From Ochrobactrum teleogrylli (GTDB lineage: Bacteria; Pseudomonadota; Alphaproteobacteria; Rhizobiales; Rhizobiaceae), in NCBI RefSeq assembly GCF_006376685.1, contig NZ_VEWL01000011.1, positions 62,001-126,000 of the forward strand: a DNA stretch of 64,000 nt, written 5' to 3'. Positions within the stretch are counted from its first letter, which is position 1, and each line of letters starts with the position of its first letter. Below the pieces are notes generated by a model, which was not told the origin of the DNA, did no database searches, and saw only the letters and a list, made by a program, of their open reading frames with translations. Below are positions 17,596 through 27,752 of this stretch, piece by piece. A program made the translations under genes and the position numbers.

Positions 17596-18436
17596 GTCAC
17601 TGCGCGCGGCGCTTTCTGAACCCAAGGTAATTCTCGGCGGCGGCTTTATCCTCTGCCTTATATTGGTCGCGATCTTTGCGCCGTGGCTCGCGCCCAAGGA
17701 TCCGCTCGAACAGGACCTGATGCTCGCCACGCTGCCACCAGCGGGCTATGCTGGCACCGAACCCGGTTACTGGTTCGGCACCGACGATCTTGGTCGCGAC
17801 GTGCTTTCGCGCCTGATCCACGGCACGCGCGTCGCCTTGCTGGTCGCCTTCATCGCCGCAGGTCTTGCGGCGCTGGTTGGCACCGCACTCGGGCTGCTCG
17901 CAGGCTGGTATCGCGGCTGGGTGGACGCCGTCATCTCGCGTCTCGTCGATATTTGGATGGCGTTCCCGCCGGTACTGCTATCGATCCTGCTGGTGGCAGT
18001 CTTCGGCGCGGGCGTGCATTCGGTCATCGCAGCCATCGTCATCATCGACTGGACGCGTTTCTGTCGTGTCGTCCGTTCGGAAACGATGGCGCAGGCGCGG
18101 ATGGACTATGTAACGGCAGCGCAAGTTCTAGGCTTCTCCCGCTTCAAGATCCTGATCGGCCAGATCCTGCCGAATGTCGCCCCGGTCCTGATCGCGCTCA
18201 TCAGCCTGGAAATGGGTATCGCCGTCATCGTCGAGGCTATTCTCTCATTCGTCGGTCTTTCCGTCTCGTCCGACACGCCAACCTGGGGCGGCATGATCGC
18301 GCAGGGCCGACAGATCATCTATCAGGGATGGTGGGTATTGGTGGCGCCTCTCGTGATGCTTTTCCTGACCGTTCTTGCCTTCAACCAGCTCGGCGACGGC
18401 CTGCGCCGCGCCCTTGACCCGATGATGCGCCGATGA
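17588..18436 (+). CDS. Dipeptide-type ABC transporter permease, DppC-like
   Basis: 282 residues from the ATG at 17588; the frame is open further 5' but only as a shadow of the preceding gene. The product starts with a cytoplasmic segment and one helix (VILGGGFILCLILVAIFAPW), then GTDDLGRDVLSRLIHGTRVA, a DppC hallmark. The docking loop is AAQVLGFSRFKILIGQILPN. It ends by overlapping the first ATPase start (ATGA). Confidence 0.92.
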   Translation: MVKSLRAALSEPKVILGGGFILCLILVAIFAPWLAPKDPLEQDLMLATLPPAGYAGTEPGYWFGTDDLGRDVLSRLIHGTRVALLVAFIAAGLAALVGTALGLLAGWYRGWVDAVISRLVDIWMAFPPVLLSILLVAVFGAGVHSVIAAIVIIDWTRFCRVVRSETMAQARMDYVTAAQVLGFSRFKILIGQILPNVAPVLIALISLEMGIAVIVEAILSFVGLSVSSDTPTWGGMIAQGRQIIYQGWWVLVAPLVMLFLTVLAFNQLGDGLRRALDPMMRR

Positions 18437-19293
18437 CCGAACCCCTTCTCTCCATCAACAGCCTGTCGGCGGTCTCGGATCGGGATGGCGGCTCGCCCAT
18501 TCTTCGTGATGTCGCATTGACACTCGGGCGCGGCGAGGTCCGCGGCCTCGTCGGTGAGAGCGGCGCCGGCAAATCGACCATCGCCAAGGCGCTGCTTGGT
18601 ATCCTGCCGCGCACGGTCCGCATTACCCGCGGCACCATCAATTTCGAGGGCCGCGACCTCCTGACCATACCGGCTCCCCAATTACGCCAGATTATGGGCA
18701 GTGAAATCTCGCTCATCCCGCAGGACCCGCAGACGGCGCTTAATCCAGGCCGTCGTATCGAGGCCCAACTGACCGACGGCTTGCGCCTCAAGCGCGGCCT
18801 GTCGAGCAAGGCGGCCCGTGAGCGCGCGCTGACCCTGCTGGAGGAAGTGCATATCCGCGATCCGGAGCGGGTTTTGCGCGCTTATCCGCATGAGCTATCG
18901 GGCGGCATGCGCCAGCGCGTGCTGATTGCCTCGGCATTTGCGCTCGAACCCAAGCTGGTGATTGCCGACGAACCGACAACCGCGCTCGACGTGACTGTAC
19001 AAAAGCAGATTTTGCGCCTTATTCGCGGCATGCAGCGCGCTCATGGCACGGGCGTCATATTCGTGACGCACGATCTGGGCGTCGTTGCCCAAATCTGTGA
19101 CAGCGTAACGCTGCTCTACTCCGGCAAGGTGATCGAGCAGGGCAGCACCGCCGATGTCCTGCAGCGACCCAAGCACATCTACACCAAGGCGCTGATGGCG
19201 GCTGGCCCGCGTTACGACCGCCCCAATAGTGGCTTGGAGCCGGTGCCACAGTCGGTATTCGAGCAACTGCGCGCCGAGATCGGAAAAAGCTGA
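18433..19293 (+). CDS. Dipeptide-type ABC transporter ATP-binding protein, DppD-like
   Basis: 286-residue ATPase. Walker A is GESGAGKST, the signature is [12 protein letters not shown] and Walker B is [12 protein letters not shown], with the H-loop in [11 protein letters not shown]. It carries the Opp/Dpp C-terminal extension. It works with the ATPase encoded next, whose ATG overlaps this stop by one base (TGATG). Confidence 0.93.
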   Translation: MTEPLLSINSLSAVSDRDGGSPILRDVALTLGRGEVRGLVGESGAGKSTIAKALLGILPRTVRITRGTINFEGRDLLTIPAPQLRQIMGSEISLIPQDPQTALNPGRRIEAQLTDGLRLKRGLSSKAARERALTLLEEVHIRDPERVLRAYPHELSGGMRQRVLIASAFALEPKLVIADEPTTALDVTVQKQILRLIRGMQRAHGTGVIFVTHDLGVVAQICDSVTLLYSGKVIEQGSTADVLQRPKHIYTKALMAAGPRYDRPNSGLEPVPQSVFEQLRAEIGKS

Positions 19294-20126
19294 TGACCAA
19301 CATGCTTCTCACAGCTCGCGGCATAGAAGTCGCTTACGGTGCGGGTGGCCTTTTCAGCAAGTCTGCTGGCCACAAGGTACTGCATGGCATCGACATCGAC
19401 ATCGCGCGCGGCGAAACGATCGGCATCGTCGGCGAGTCCGGCTCGGGTAAGACAACGCTTGGTCGGGCGCTGCTGCGCCTCGTCGACATCTCCGCCGGCG
19501 AAATCCGGTTCGACGGTCAGGATATCACCAGTCTGCCCGATAACAGGATGCGACCGCTGCGCCGACGTATGCAGATGATCTTCCAGGACCCGATGGCATC
19601 GCTCAATCCGCGCCATTCCATTCGCCGCATTCTGGTGGAGCCAATGCTGTTGCACGGATTGGCGGCCAACGCCGCTGAGGCCGAGGCGAAGGTTCTCAAA
19701 ATTCTCGACCGCTTCACCCTGCCCGAGGTCGTGCTTGACCGCAATGCCCACGAACTCTCGGGCGGTCAGCGCCAGCGAGTGGGCATCGCCCGCGCCGCCC
19801 TTCTCGAACCGGATTTCGTTCTGGCTGACGAAATCGTCTCCGGCCTTGACGTTTCGACGCAGGCGCAGGTACTCAACCTGATGAAAGACCTGTCGCGTGA
19901 TATGGGCCTTTCCATGGCCTTCATCAGTCACGATCTCAGCGTCATTCGGGCCATCTGCGACCGCGTCTATGTGCTTCGTTTCGGCAAGGTCGTCGAAGCA
20001 GGGGCGTGCGAACAAGTCTTCGCTGATCCGAAGTCAGCCTATACCCGCGCGCTGCTCGACGCGATCCCACTGCCGGAAATCGACCCGGAGTGGCTCGAGC
20101 GCGAAGCACTGCCCGAACCCCACTGA
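19293..20126 (+). CDS. Dipeptide-type ABC transporter ATP-binding protein, DppF-like
   Basis: 277-residue ATPase, last of the five-gene importer. Walker A is GESGSGKTT, the Q-loop is in [14 protein letters not shown], the signature is [14 protein letters not shown] and Walker B is [12 protein letters not shown]. Walker B is followed by EIVSGLD instead of the common EPVSALD, a small departure. The gene ends 3 bp from the convergent GDSL gene, leaving no room for a separate terminator. Confidence 0.92.
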   Translation: MTNMLLTARGIEVAYGAGGLFSKSAGHKVLHGIDIDIARGETIGIVGESGSGKTTLGRALLRLVDISAGEIRFDGQDITSLPDNRMRPLRRRMQMIFQDPMASLNPRHSIRRILVEPMLLHGLAANAAEAEAKVLKILDRFTLPEVVLDRNAHELSGGQRQRVGIARAALLEPDFVLADEIVSGLDVSTQAQVLNLMKDLSRDMGLSMAFISHDLSVIRAICDRVYVLRFGKVVEAGACEQVFADPKSAYTRALLDAIPLPEIDPEWLEREALPEPH

Positions 20127-20129
20127 CGA

Positions 20130-21425
20130 TCAGCGCCCGAGCAGCGTTTCGAGATTAATCGACTCGGCCATTGTCAGATTGCCCTTATCGCCGGGGTGAA
20201 GATGATCGCCGGAATCGAAAGCTGGCGCGATGCGGGCGTTATTGTCTGGATCGCGAAGAAGCGCATCAAAATCGACCACCGCGTCGAACGCACCGCTCTT
20301 GCGAATCCACTGATTGATCTCGTTGCGAAGCGCGTCCTTGTCGGCGTTGTAGTAGCCCTCGAGTGGGGTCCCAGAAAGCGCACCCTCGAATGGTGTCAGT
20401 GTTGCGCCAATGACACGGATGTTGTGCGCGTGTGCCAACGCGATCAGCTGCCCGTAGCTCTCGATCATAGCCTCAACGCTCGGTCGCTTGGAGTTCGAAG
20501 CAAAGGCAGTGCCTGGCCACGAAATATCGTTGATGCCGATGAATACGATGAGCGCCTTCACGTTGGGCTTGGACAGTACATCGCTCTCCAAACGGGCAAC
20601 TGCGTTAACACCCATTTTGTCCTCGAGCAGGCGGGCGCCGGAAATACCCGCGTTAAGGACGGCGATGCGTCGGGGCGCAAGCCGCTTTGCAAGAAAATCG
20701 GGCCAGCGCGAGTCTGCATCCACTGTCGCTCCGTTACCATCGGTAATGGAATCGCCGATGATGGCGACTGCACCTTCGTTAGGGGTATCGACCAGAACGT
20801 CTGTTAAAAGAATGCGTGCATCGGTCGTGTCAAATGCCGGGAAGTCGCCCGCCGCAGTAAGGTTACCATTGCCGAACCATGCTGTCTGACGGCCATCCCA
20901 ATGAAAGGTGTCCAGAGCCGTTTCATCCGGCAGAAAAATGGAAACCGCGAGCCGCGATTGCGCATCGGTTTGCAAATCCACCGGATCACTAACCACCGGT
21001 GCGCCGGGCAGCATGACGACGCTCGATTTACCGCCAAAAGTGAGCTTTCGGATAGTCGACGGGGCTACTGCCGCCTGCTGACCAGCGGGGGCAACGCTGG
21101 CTGCGCCAATTTTCAAAGGCTGTTTTCCATAGATGTTTGAGAAAACGAACCTCAGTCTCATGCCTCCAAGACTAATTCGAACAATCTGGCGGAAAGTACG
21201 ATCTTTCACCCTTGCAGGGATTTTTGTCGGGAAGGCGAAATCCCCTCCCCAGACCGGTTGTGGACTGGCCGTCCACGTGCCGACCCACTGCCCATCATCG
21301 GCGATCGCGGGCACTGGGCCGAGAAGGATGGCCCCCATAGCCAGGGCGCTTGCAATCCAGCCAGTAAATAGGAATTTCCGACCAGCTCGACGGCCAGTGC
21401 TCGCGCTGTTTAGTCGAAGCGACAT
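20130..21425 (-). CDS. Secreted SGNH/GDSL-type hydrolase
   Basis: Esterase/lipase-fold hydrolase of 431 residues. The signal peptide has an unusually long positive N-region (about 17 residues) and likely cleavage after AIA (40-42). The catalytic blocks are present: Ser226 in GDSITDG (block I), Gly260 in NAGISG (block II), Asn299 in GIND (block III) and Asp407/His410 in DHLHPGDKG (block V). An N-terminal beta-rich domain of about 200 residues precedes the SGNH fold, as in secreted GDSL enzymes acting on acylated carbohydrates. It is divergent from a LysR gene. Confidence 0.9.
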   Translation of the reverse strand: MSLRLNSASTGRRAGRKFLFTGWIASALAMGAILLGPVPAIADDGQWVGTWTASPQPVWGGDFAFPTKIPARVKDRTFRQIVRISLGGMRLRFVFSNIYGKQPLKIGAASVAPAGQQAAVAPSTIRKLTFGGKSSVVMLPGAPVVSDPVDLQTDAQSRLAVSIFLPDETALDTFHWDGRQTAWFGNGNLTAAGDFPAFDTTDARILLTDVLVDTPNEGAVAIIGDSITDGNGATVDADSRWPDFLAKRLAPRRIAVLNAGISGARLLEDKMGVNAVARLESDVLSKPNVKALIVFIGINDISWPGTAFASNSKRPSVEAMIESYGQLIALAHAHNIRVIGATLTPFEGALSGTPLEGYYNADKDALRNEINQWIRKSGAFDAVVDFDALLRDPDNNARIAPAFDSGDHLHPGDKGNLTMAESINLETLLGR

Positions 21426-21519
21426 TATCTTCTTATCCTCTCGTTACGAGCGCATCGCTTGGGCGATGCATTTTGCTCGCGATGTTTCGTTCGCGAGAGA
21501 ATAGATCGTGTTACGATAG

Positions 21520-21546
21520 TGATATAGATTGCTCATTGTAATATCA
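21520..21546. promoter_or_regulatory. Inverted repeat in the GDSL/LysR divergent promoter
   Basis: TGATAT (21520-21525) and ATATCA (21541-21546) are perfect arms around 15 bases, midway between the two divergent starts (21425 and 21628). Size and position fit a LysR site; binding is inferred. Confidence 0.4.
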
Positions 21547-21627
21547 TTTGTGAATTCAAAGACCAATTCCAGCACCACCGTCGTCGCGCTTCCCTCATCA
21601 GCTAGTCGACGTATCTAAGGAAAGAAA

Positions 21628-22533
21628 ATGGCGCGCGCTGAAATCAATCGCTCGGGTGAAATGGAAGTGTTTGTCTGCGTGGTCGAGCGGGGCGGATTTT
21701 CGGCGGCGGCACGCGCCTGTCGCATGACGCCGTCCGCAGTCAGCAAGTTGATAACACGGTTAGAGACCCGCCTTGGCGCACGATTGGTGAACCGCTCTAC
21801 ACGAGCGTTCCAACTCACCACGGAGGGATGCGTGTTCTACGAACGCGCCATGCGAATTCTCGCAGATATCGCCGACGCCGAGAGGAGCGCAGGCACAGGC
21901 GAAGAGCCCGTCGGTCGCATCCGCCTCAACACCAGCGCATCCTATGCCACCCATATCCTCGCTCCTATTCTTCCGGAGTTTCTGGCGCAATTTCCCGGTG
22001 TCTCGCTTGATCTGATACAAACTGACACCGTCGTGGATTTGCTTGCCGAAAGAACCGATGTAGCGGTGCGTGCGGGACCGCTGAAGAGTTCGAGCCTTGT
22101 TGCGCGAAAACTGGGCGACTCCGCCATGCTGATTGTTGCCGCCCCAGCCTATCTCGACCAATTGGGCGAACCGAAAACAATCGAAGACCTTGAAGGCCAC
22201 AACAGGCTCGGCTTTGGCTATGTCCGCTCTGGGGATGGCTGGCCTCTCATGCGGAATGGGGAGACCGTCGTCGTACCTACCGTTGGACGTATTCAAGCCA
22301 GCGACGGCGAAGCTCTGCGGCGACTGGCGCTGAGCGGCGTGGGCCTTGTCCGCGCGCCGAACTTCACCGTACGGGAGGACATTGCAAGTGGACGTCTCGT
22401 ACCGGTTTTGGAGGAATTTAATCCCGGGGATCGGGAATCCTTCCACGCCATACATATCGGTCAGGGCGGCCCACTGCCCTCCCGCGTGAGGGCACTTCTC
22501 GACTTTCTGGCCCTCCGAGGAAGAGTTTCGTAG
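21628..22533 (+). CDS. LysR-family transcriptional regulator
   Basis: 301-residue regulator. The helix-turn-helix reads VERGGFSAAARACRMTPSAV, then KLITRLETRLGARLVNRSTR, typical of the CrgA-like LysR branch. The effector domain follows. AAGGAAAG lies before the ATG. It is divergent from the GDSL hydrolase, its most likely target. The truncated hydrolase remnant downstream may once have been part of the same set. Confidence 0.93.
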   Translation: MARAEINRSGEMEVFVCVVERGGFSAAARACRMTPSAVSKLITRLETRLGARLVNRSTRAFQLTTEGCVFYERAMRILADIADAERSAGTGEEPVGRIRLNTSASYATHILAPILPEFLAQFPGVSLDLIQTDTVVDLLAERTDVAVRAGPLKSSSLVARKLGDSAMLIVAAPAYLDQLGEPKTIEDLEGHNRLGFGYVRSGDGWPLMRNGETVVVPTVGRIQASDGEALRRLALSGVGLVRAPNFTVREDIASGRLVPVLEEFNPGDRESFHAIHIGQGGPLPSRVRALLDFLALRGRVS

Positions 22534-22553
22534 CATCAACGCGCCTGAACACC

Positions 22554-22838
22554 TTATTTAGTGATGCTGGGACCAATATGCCACAGCTTCTCAGCCGTCA
22601 TCGTTCGAGCGAGAAAACCGCGGATGATCGGCAGCGCTTCGTCACAATAGGTTTCCAACAACCAGTGGCCTGCTTGTTCCAGAAAATTAACCTCAGTCTC
22701 CGGCAGATCGCTTCGATAGGCGCGCGCAGAGTCTGCAGGCATATAGCCATCCTGCGGCCCCCACAAGATCAGGGTCGACGGCTGATCTGCACCAAAACAC
22801 CGCCCCCTCACATGCAGCCACAGAGAACTTTCCTCGAT
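22554..22838 (-). pseudogene. Alpha/beta hydrolase fragment (C-terminal remnant)
   Basis: The minus strand encodes about 95 residues that look like the last third of an alpha/beta hydrolase. TLILWGPQDGYMPADSAR is the strand carrying the acid residue. EQAGHWLLETYCDE is the usual catalytic histidine segment, with an expected length of 250-280 residues for the whole protein. The frame stops at 22839-22841, with no N-terminal half, oxyanion loop or nucleophile in reach. Only a GTG at 22811 could start it. It is best read as a decayed gene between the LysR gene and uxuA. Confidence 0.72.
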
Positions 22839-22869
22839 TCACGCTTCGCGTTGATGCATTTCATCTTCC

Positions 22870-22879
22870 ATACTAGTCT
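22870..22879. promoter_or_regulatory. Candidate GntR operator upstream of uxuA
   Basis: ATACTAGTCT matches the palindrome ATACTAGTAT in 9 of 10 bases and lies 40 bp before the uxuA start. A sister site with the same score lies in the promoter of the ABC operon (29393-29402). The GntR gene at 25603 is the probable ligand. Inferred from position and shared sequence only. Confidence 0.4.
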
Positions 22880-22918
22880 ACCATCTGCTAGTTAAAGGAT
22901 AATCTATGGAGGCAAAAC

Positions 22919-24136
22919 GTGCGACAGACTTGGAGATGGTTCGGTCCAAAGGATCTGACGTCAATTGACGATATGCGGCAGGCCGGCGTGGAAGGTGTCG
23001 TTTCGGCCCTGCACCACATGCCGACCGGCGAGGTATGGACTGCGGACGAAATTGCGCTGCGGCAGGCTCAGATTGGACGCATGAATGACGGCGCACCCTC
23101 CCGCCTGGCATGGGAAGTGGTGGAAAGCCTGCCCGTATCTGAAGATATCAAACGGCAGTCTGGTGACTGGAAGACCCATATCGCCAACTGGAAAACCAGC
23201 ATGACCAATCTCAGCCGCGCTGGCATAGAGGTCATCTGCTATAATTTCATGCCGGTGCTGGACTGGACGCGCACGGATCTCGCCTTCCGTCTGGACAGCG
23301 GCGCGACATGCATGCGCTTCGATCTCGTCGATTTTGCCGCTTTCGACATTTACATATTGCAACGCAAAGGCGCAGCGGAAAGCTTCCCTGCCGATGTGGC
23401 GCTTGCCGCAAAAGAGCGCTTTACAACGATGAGCGATGCGCGGCGCGAGGAACTCGCCGCCAATACCGTTTACGGTCTGCCGGGTGCAGCCGAAAACTTT
23501 ACCCTTGCCGATGTGCGCGACCAACTGGCAAAATATGACAATATCAGCGCGGACAGGCTGCGTCGTCATCTTATTGATTTTCTATCGGAAGTGTCTCCGC
23601 TAGCCGAGAAACTCGGTATGCGTCTGTGCTGCCACCCGGACGACCCCCCTTTCCCACTGTTGGGCCTGCCCCGCATCATGTCCACCGAGGACGACTACCG
23701 TCAGATCATCGAGGCAGTCGATGTTCCAGCCAACGGCATCACGCTTTGCACCGGCTCGCTTGGCACGCGGCGCGACAACGACCTGCCCGGAATGATGCAG
23801 CGTCTGGGCGACCGCGTCCATTTCCTGCATCTGCGCAATGTCACTATTGAAGATGCGGGCCGGTATGGCTCTTTCCACGAGGCAGGCCATCTGGAAGGCG
23901 GCACGGATATGGTTGCGATGGTCGCTGCCATTCTGGCCGAAGAACGCCGCCGCAAGGCAGCAGGTCGCAAAGACTGGCAAATTCCGTTCCGCCCCGACCA
24001 TGGGCAGGATATTCTGGACGATCTTGGACGACGCGGGCAGCCGGGCTATCCGTCCATCGGTCGCCTGAAAGGTCTGGCGGAACTGCGGGGAATCATGACC
24101 GCGCTGGAGCATCCCCTGACGACAGGAAACGCGTGA
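22919..24136 (+). CDS. uxuA: Mannonate dehydratase
   Basis: Converts D-mannonate to 2-keto-3-deoxygluconate in hexuronate breakdown; cytoplasmic, Fe2+/Mn2+ dependent. 405 residues, close to the usual 390-405. The GTG start at 22919 has GGAGG six bases upstream and gives the conserved UxuA N-terminus (RQTWRWFGP, then AGVEGVVSALHHMPTGEVW). Metal-ligand regions are visible as CCHPDDPPFPLLGLPRI, NGITLCTGSLG and FLHLRN. It overlaps uxuB by 4 bp. Confidence 0.96.
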   Translation: MRQTWRWFGPKDLTSIDDMRQAGVEGVVSALHHMPTGEVWTADEIALRQAQIGRMNDGAPSRLAWEVVESLPVSEDIKRQSGDWKTHIANWKTSMTNLSRAGIEVICYNFMPVLDWTRTDLAFRLDSGATCMRFDLVDFAAFDIYILQRKGAAESFPADVALAAKERFTTMSDARREELAANTVYGLPGAAENFTLADVRDQLAKYDNISADRLRRHLIDFLSEVSPLAEKLGMRLCCHPDDPPFPLLGLPRIMSTEDDYRQIIEAVDVPANGITLCTGSLGTRRDNDLPGMMQRLGDRVHFLHLRNVTIEDAGRYGSFHEAGHLEGGTDMVAMVAAILAEERRRKAAGRKDWQIPFRPDHGQDILDDLGRRGQPGYPSIGRLKGLAELRGIMTALEHPLTTGNA

Positions 24137-25593
24137 TGAGACTGTCGGCCAAAAGCAGCCCAACGGATGGAGCCACATGGCCCGCTTATGATCCACAGGC
24201 TCTTGATGCAGGTATCCTGCATCTGGGTCTGGGCGCTTTTGCCCGTGCTCATCTGGCCGCCTATACCGACGCAGCCCTGACACAAACACCGTCTGACTGG
24301 CGGATCGTCGGCGTCTCGCTGCGTGGAACCGACGTGGCCGAGGCGCTTAATCCGCAGGATGGCTATTACACACTGATCGTGCGTGACGAGGAAAGCCGCG
24401 CCCACGTCATCGGCTCAGTAAGACAGGTGCTTGCCGGGCCGACGGCTTGCGCTGAAGCGCTGTCTTTTATGACAGAACCCAACTGCCGGATTGTCAGCAT
24501 CACCGTGACGGAAAAAGGCTATGGCCTTTTGCGCAGCGGTGGTTGCGATCCCGCACATCCCGCGGTCATGGCCGATTTGCAAAAGCCGGACCAGCCACGA
24601 GGCGTACTCGGCCTCATCGCATTGGGTCTCAAACGACGCTTCGAATTGGGCTTGCCCGCATTTACCGTCTTAAGCTGCGATAACCTGCCGGACAATGGCG
24701 CGTTGTTACGCGCTGCGGTCATCGATTTTGCGGCGCGCGCGCATGGCCCTGAACTGGCGAAACGCATCGCGCAAGAGGTCGCGTTTCCGGCAACCATGGT
24801 GGACCGGATCACACCGCAACCAACCGACCAGACCCGCGCCGACGCCGCGCGCGCTATCGGCTGCGAAGACGAAGCTGCAATCGAGACAGAACCGTTTTCG
24901 CAATGGGTGATCGAGGATCACTTTCCTGCCGGGCGTCCGGCATGGGAGGCGATGCGTGCCACCTTTACGAAAGACGTCCGCCCCTTTGAAAAAATGAAAC
25001 TGCGCATGCTCAATGGCAGTCATTCAATGCTGGCCTATGCCGGGTTTCTCTCGAGCAAGACCTATGTACGCGATGTAATGGCGGACGCGGCGCTCAACAG
25101 GCTGGTGCGGCGCCATTTGCATGCGGCAGCACAGACCTTGACCGCGATGGATACCGATCTGGACGCTTATGCGCAGGCTCTGGCTAACCGGTTTGCCAAT
25201 CCGGCCATCGCGCACGAAACACGCCAGATTGCCATGGACGGCACCGAAAAAATGCCGCAGCGCATCTTTGCGCCAGCCGTCGAATTGCTGGAACAAGGCG
25301 GTGACACTACAGCCTTCGCGTTCGCCACAGCGGCGTGGATGCGTTACGGTCTGGGTCGGCATGAGAATGGCCAGCCATATCCGCTGAATGATCCTCGTGG
25401 TGACGAAATCACCGCAGCACTGGCCAATGCAAAGTCCGCATCGGATATATTTGCGGCTTATGCCGCGTTGCCGGGTCTTATGCCGCCCAAGCTGAAAGAA
25501 GGGCTATTTGCCGAACAGGTGGTTTCACGTCTCAATCGAATGCTTGCCGATAGCATAGTCGCAGCCATACATCATGAAGCGGAGACCTGTTGA
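24133..25593 (+). CDS. uxuB: Fructuronate reductase (D-mannonate oxidoreductase), mannitol dehydrogenase family
   Basis: Reduces D-fructuronate to D-mannonate with NADH, the step before UxuA. 486 residues with the two-domain polyol dehydrogenase layout. The Rossmann entry is HLGLGAFARAHLAAYTD and VTEKGY lies at the end of the nucleotide domain. The catalytic lysine, asparagine and histidine lie in KMKLRMLNGSHSMLAYAG. It is coupled to uxuA by ATGA. It faces the GntR gene, with only 9 bp between the stops. Confidence 0.93.
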   Translation: MMRLSAKSSPTDGATWPAYDPQALDAGILHLGLGAFARAHLAAYTDAALTQTPSDWRIVGVSLRGTDVAEALNPQDGYYTLIVRDEESRAHVIGSVRQVLAGPTACAEALSFMTEPNCRIVSITVTEKGYGLLRSGGCDPAHPAVMADLQKPDQPRGVLGLIALGLKRRFELGLPAFTVLSCDNLPDNGALLRAAVIDFAARAHGPELAKRIAQEVAFPATMVDRITPQPTDQTRADAARAIGCEDEAAIETEPFSQWVIEDHFPAGRPAWEAMRATFTKDVRPFEKMKLRMLNGSHSMLAYAGFLSSKTYVRDVMADAALNRLVRRHLHAAAQTLTAMDTDLDAYAQALANRFANPAIAHETRQIAMDGTEKMPQRIFAPAVELLEQGGDTTAFAFATAAWMRYGLGRHENGQPYPLNDPRGDEITAALANAKSASDIFAAYAALPGLMPPKLKEGLFAEQVVSRLNRMLADSIVAAIHHEAETC

Positions 25594-25602
25594 TCGGGCC
25601 GT

Positions 25603-26319
25603 TCAAAGATCATTGACAATGAGATCGGAATAACGCTGGGCCAGATGTTCGGTGACTTTCAAAACTTCCGAAAGGTGAACATGCACGGCGGCTTCCGCCG
25701 CAATCGGATCGCGACGCTTAACCGCTGATAGCATGGCCTTGTGCTGCTCGATGAGCAATTCCACGGGGGTAACATTGGGCAGGCTCAGAAAGCGCAACCG
25801 ATCAAACTGGGCTTTTTCGCGTTCCAACAGGCTCCATATGTCGCCCATCCGGATTCCATTGGCGACAGTGCGATGAAAGGCATCGTCGGCGATGGTGAAA
25901 TTCTCAGGAGAGTCCTTTGAGCCTTCCTGCATCGCGATAATGGCGTCGAGTTCATCCGTTATAGATGCAACAAGCCCTTCTTCGGCGGCACGTTTGAAAA
26001 CCGCAACTTCCACCGCATTGCGCACGAAACGCGCGCGCTGCACTGCGGCCAGTGAAATCGGCATGATGAAGGTGCCGCGCTGCGGCCAGACCTCGACAAG
26101 CCCCTGATCGACCAGCCGCAACAGGGCCTCACGCACCGGCGTGCGGCTCGTCCCGAAATGTCGGGCGAGTTCGTTTTCCGAAACCCGTTTGCCCGGCATG
26201 AGACGCAGGGTGATGATATCGTTACGAATGGCGTCGAGAATGCTCCCTACTGTGGGGGGAGCGCCCGCGCCAGGCACCGGCTTTTCGGAATTATGGGTCG
26301 ATCCGGGAAGCACTGCCAT
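25603..26319 (-). CDS. GntR-family transcriptional regulator (FadR/FCD type)
   Basis: 238-residue repressor-type regulator. The winged helix covers about 25-90 (ENELARHFGTSRTPVREALL) and the FCD effector domain, with its metal/ligand histidines, about 100-225 (DDAFHRTVANG). It is the last gene of the leftward ABC operon, 3 bp after the ATPase. With uxuAB beside it, a hexuronate or aldonate intermediate is the likely effector. ATACTAGTAT-like sites stand at both promoters it would control. Confidence 0.93.
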   Translation of the reverse strand: MAVLPGSTHNSEKPVPGAGAPPTVGSILDAIRNDIITLRLMPGKRVSENELARHFGTSRTPVREALLRLVDQGLVEVWPQRGTFIMPISLAAVQRARFVRNAVEVAVFKRAAEEGLVASITDELDAIIAMQEGSKDSPENFTIADDAFHRTVANGIRMGDIWSLLEREKAQFDRLRFLSLPNVTPVELLIEQHKAMLSAVKRRDPIAAEAAVHVHLSEVLKVTEHLAQRYSDLIVNDL

Positions 26320-26322
26320 GCG

Positions 26323-27096
26323 TCAGCCATCCCAGCCGAGATGGCTCAGGAAATCCTTCGTGCGCGCAGTTTTCGGATTTTCGAAAATCTGCTCCGGCGG
26401 TCCCTGTTCGATGATCTGCCCATCGGCAAAGACCACGACCTGATCGGCAACGCGCCGGGCGAAGGTCATTTCATGGGTCACGACAATCATGGTCATTCCG
26501 TCATCCGCCAGCCGTTTCATGACATTGAGCACCTCGCCGATGGTTTCGGGATCGAGCGCCGATGTCGGTTCGTCAAAGAGCATGACTTCCGGTTCCATTG
26601 CAAGGGCTCTGGCGATGGCGACCCGCTGCTGCTGCCCACCGGACAGGTTGGACGGGAAATTTTCCGCCTTGTCCGAAAGCCCCACCTTGGCAAGCAAAGC
26701 CAGAGCGCGTTCCTTTGCCTGCCTTACCGAAAGGCCCAGAACGGTGGTCGGCCCCATCATGATGTTGCCAAGCGCATTCTTATGCGGAAACAGCTCGAAA
26801 TTCTGAAACACCATGCCCATGCGCTGGCGCATGGCGCGAACCTGTTTGGGATCCTGCGTTAGCACGGTGCCATCGATCCTGATCTCGCCGCTATTGATTG
26901 CTTCCAGACCATTGGTGCAGCGAAGCAGTGTGGATTTACCGGAGCCGGACGGGCCGATGAGACACACGACCTGTCCGCGATGCACTTTCAGGCTGACATT
27001 CTTGAGAGCTTCAAATGTGCCATAGGATTTGCAGACATTGCGATATTCAATGACGACATCGCCGGTCTTTACGGGTGCTGTGTTGGAAGATGTCAT
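26323..27096 (-). CDS. Polar amino acid-type ABC transporter ATP-binding protein
   Basis: 257-residue GlnQ-type ATPase with intact motifs: Walker [11 protein letters not shown]-loop in [12 protein letters not shown], signature [14 protein letters not shown], Walker [11 protein letters not shown] and an H-loop histidine in VVTHEMTFA. It overlaps the permease upstream by 4 bp. By sequence it belongs to the amino acid importers, yet it lies between uxuAB and its GntR gene, so the cargo may be a sugar acid. Confidence 0.92.
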   Translation of the reverse strand: MTSSNTAPVKTGDVVIEYRNVCKSYGTFEALKNVSLKVHRGQVVCLIGPSGSGKSTLLRCTNGLEAINSGEIRIDGTVLTQDPKQVRAMRQRMGMVFQNFELFPHKNALGNIMMGPTTVLGLSVRQAKERALALLAKVGLSDKAENFPSNLSGGQQQRVAIARALAMEPEVMLFDEPTSALDPETIGEVLNVMKRLADDGMTMIVVTHEMTFARRVADQVVVFADGQIIEQGPPEQIFENPKTARTKDFLSHLGWDG

Positions 27097-27752
27097 TCGG
27101 TAACCCCGTATTTGCGGTGAATCCAGTCAACAATTTTGGCCTGCGGATAGCCCAGCAGCCAGTAAATCGCGGCCATTGCGGTCAGAAGTTCGATTACGCG
27201 GAAAGTCTGCGAGCGGATTTGCAGCGCCGTATGCGCCAGATCACCAACCGCAATCACCGACACAAGCGAGGTGTCCTTGAACAGCGTGACCCATGTGGTT
27301 GCCAGCACCGGTAAAACACGGCGCGAAGCCTGCGGCAGCACGATCTTGCGGAAAGCCGTCCATTCGCTCATTCCGAGCGCCAGCCCTGCCTCGGTCTGCC
27401 CCTTGCGGATTGAACGGATGCCAGAGCGGAACGTTTCCGAATTATAGGCGGCATTGTTGGCCACCAGCGCGAGAAGCCCAGTCAGAAATGGCGAAAGTGC
27501 AAGACCGCTCATCATGGGCAGCACATAGAACGCCCAATAGACGACCAGTATGATCGGCAGATTGCGCAGCAGTTCCACATAACAGGTCGCAATCAGCGCG
27601 ACGATTTTGAAGCGCGATTCCCGCATGACCGCGATCAGGATACCCAGCGGCGTGGCAAACAGCATTGTCAGCACGGTCAGCGCGATGGTGATCAAGGCGC
27701 CATGCCCCAATGCGGGCAGGCTTTTCCAGATGATAGACCAGTCGAAACTCAT
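27093..27752 (-). CDS. Polar amino acid-type ABC transporter permease
   Basis: 219-residue HisM/GlnP-type permease with about five helices. The docking loop reads [20 protein letters not shown] and the segment [19 protein letters not shown] is typical. It overlaps its neighbours by 4 bp on both sides, so the two permeases and the ATPase are tightly coupled. Confidence 0.92.
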   Translation of the reverse strand: MSFDWSIIWKSLPALGHGALITIALTVLTMLFATPLGILIAVMRESRFKIVALIATCYVELLRNLPIILVVYWAFYVLPMMSGLALSPFLTGLLALVANNAAYNSETFRSGIRSIRKGQTEAGLALGMSEWTAFRKIVLPQASRRVLPVLATTWVTLFKDTSLVSVIAVGDLAHTALQIRSQTFRVIELLTAMAAIYWLLGYPQAKIVDWIHRKYGVTE

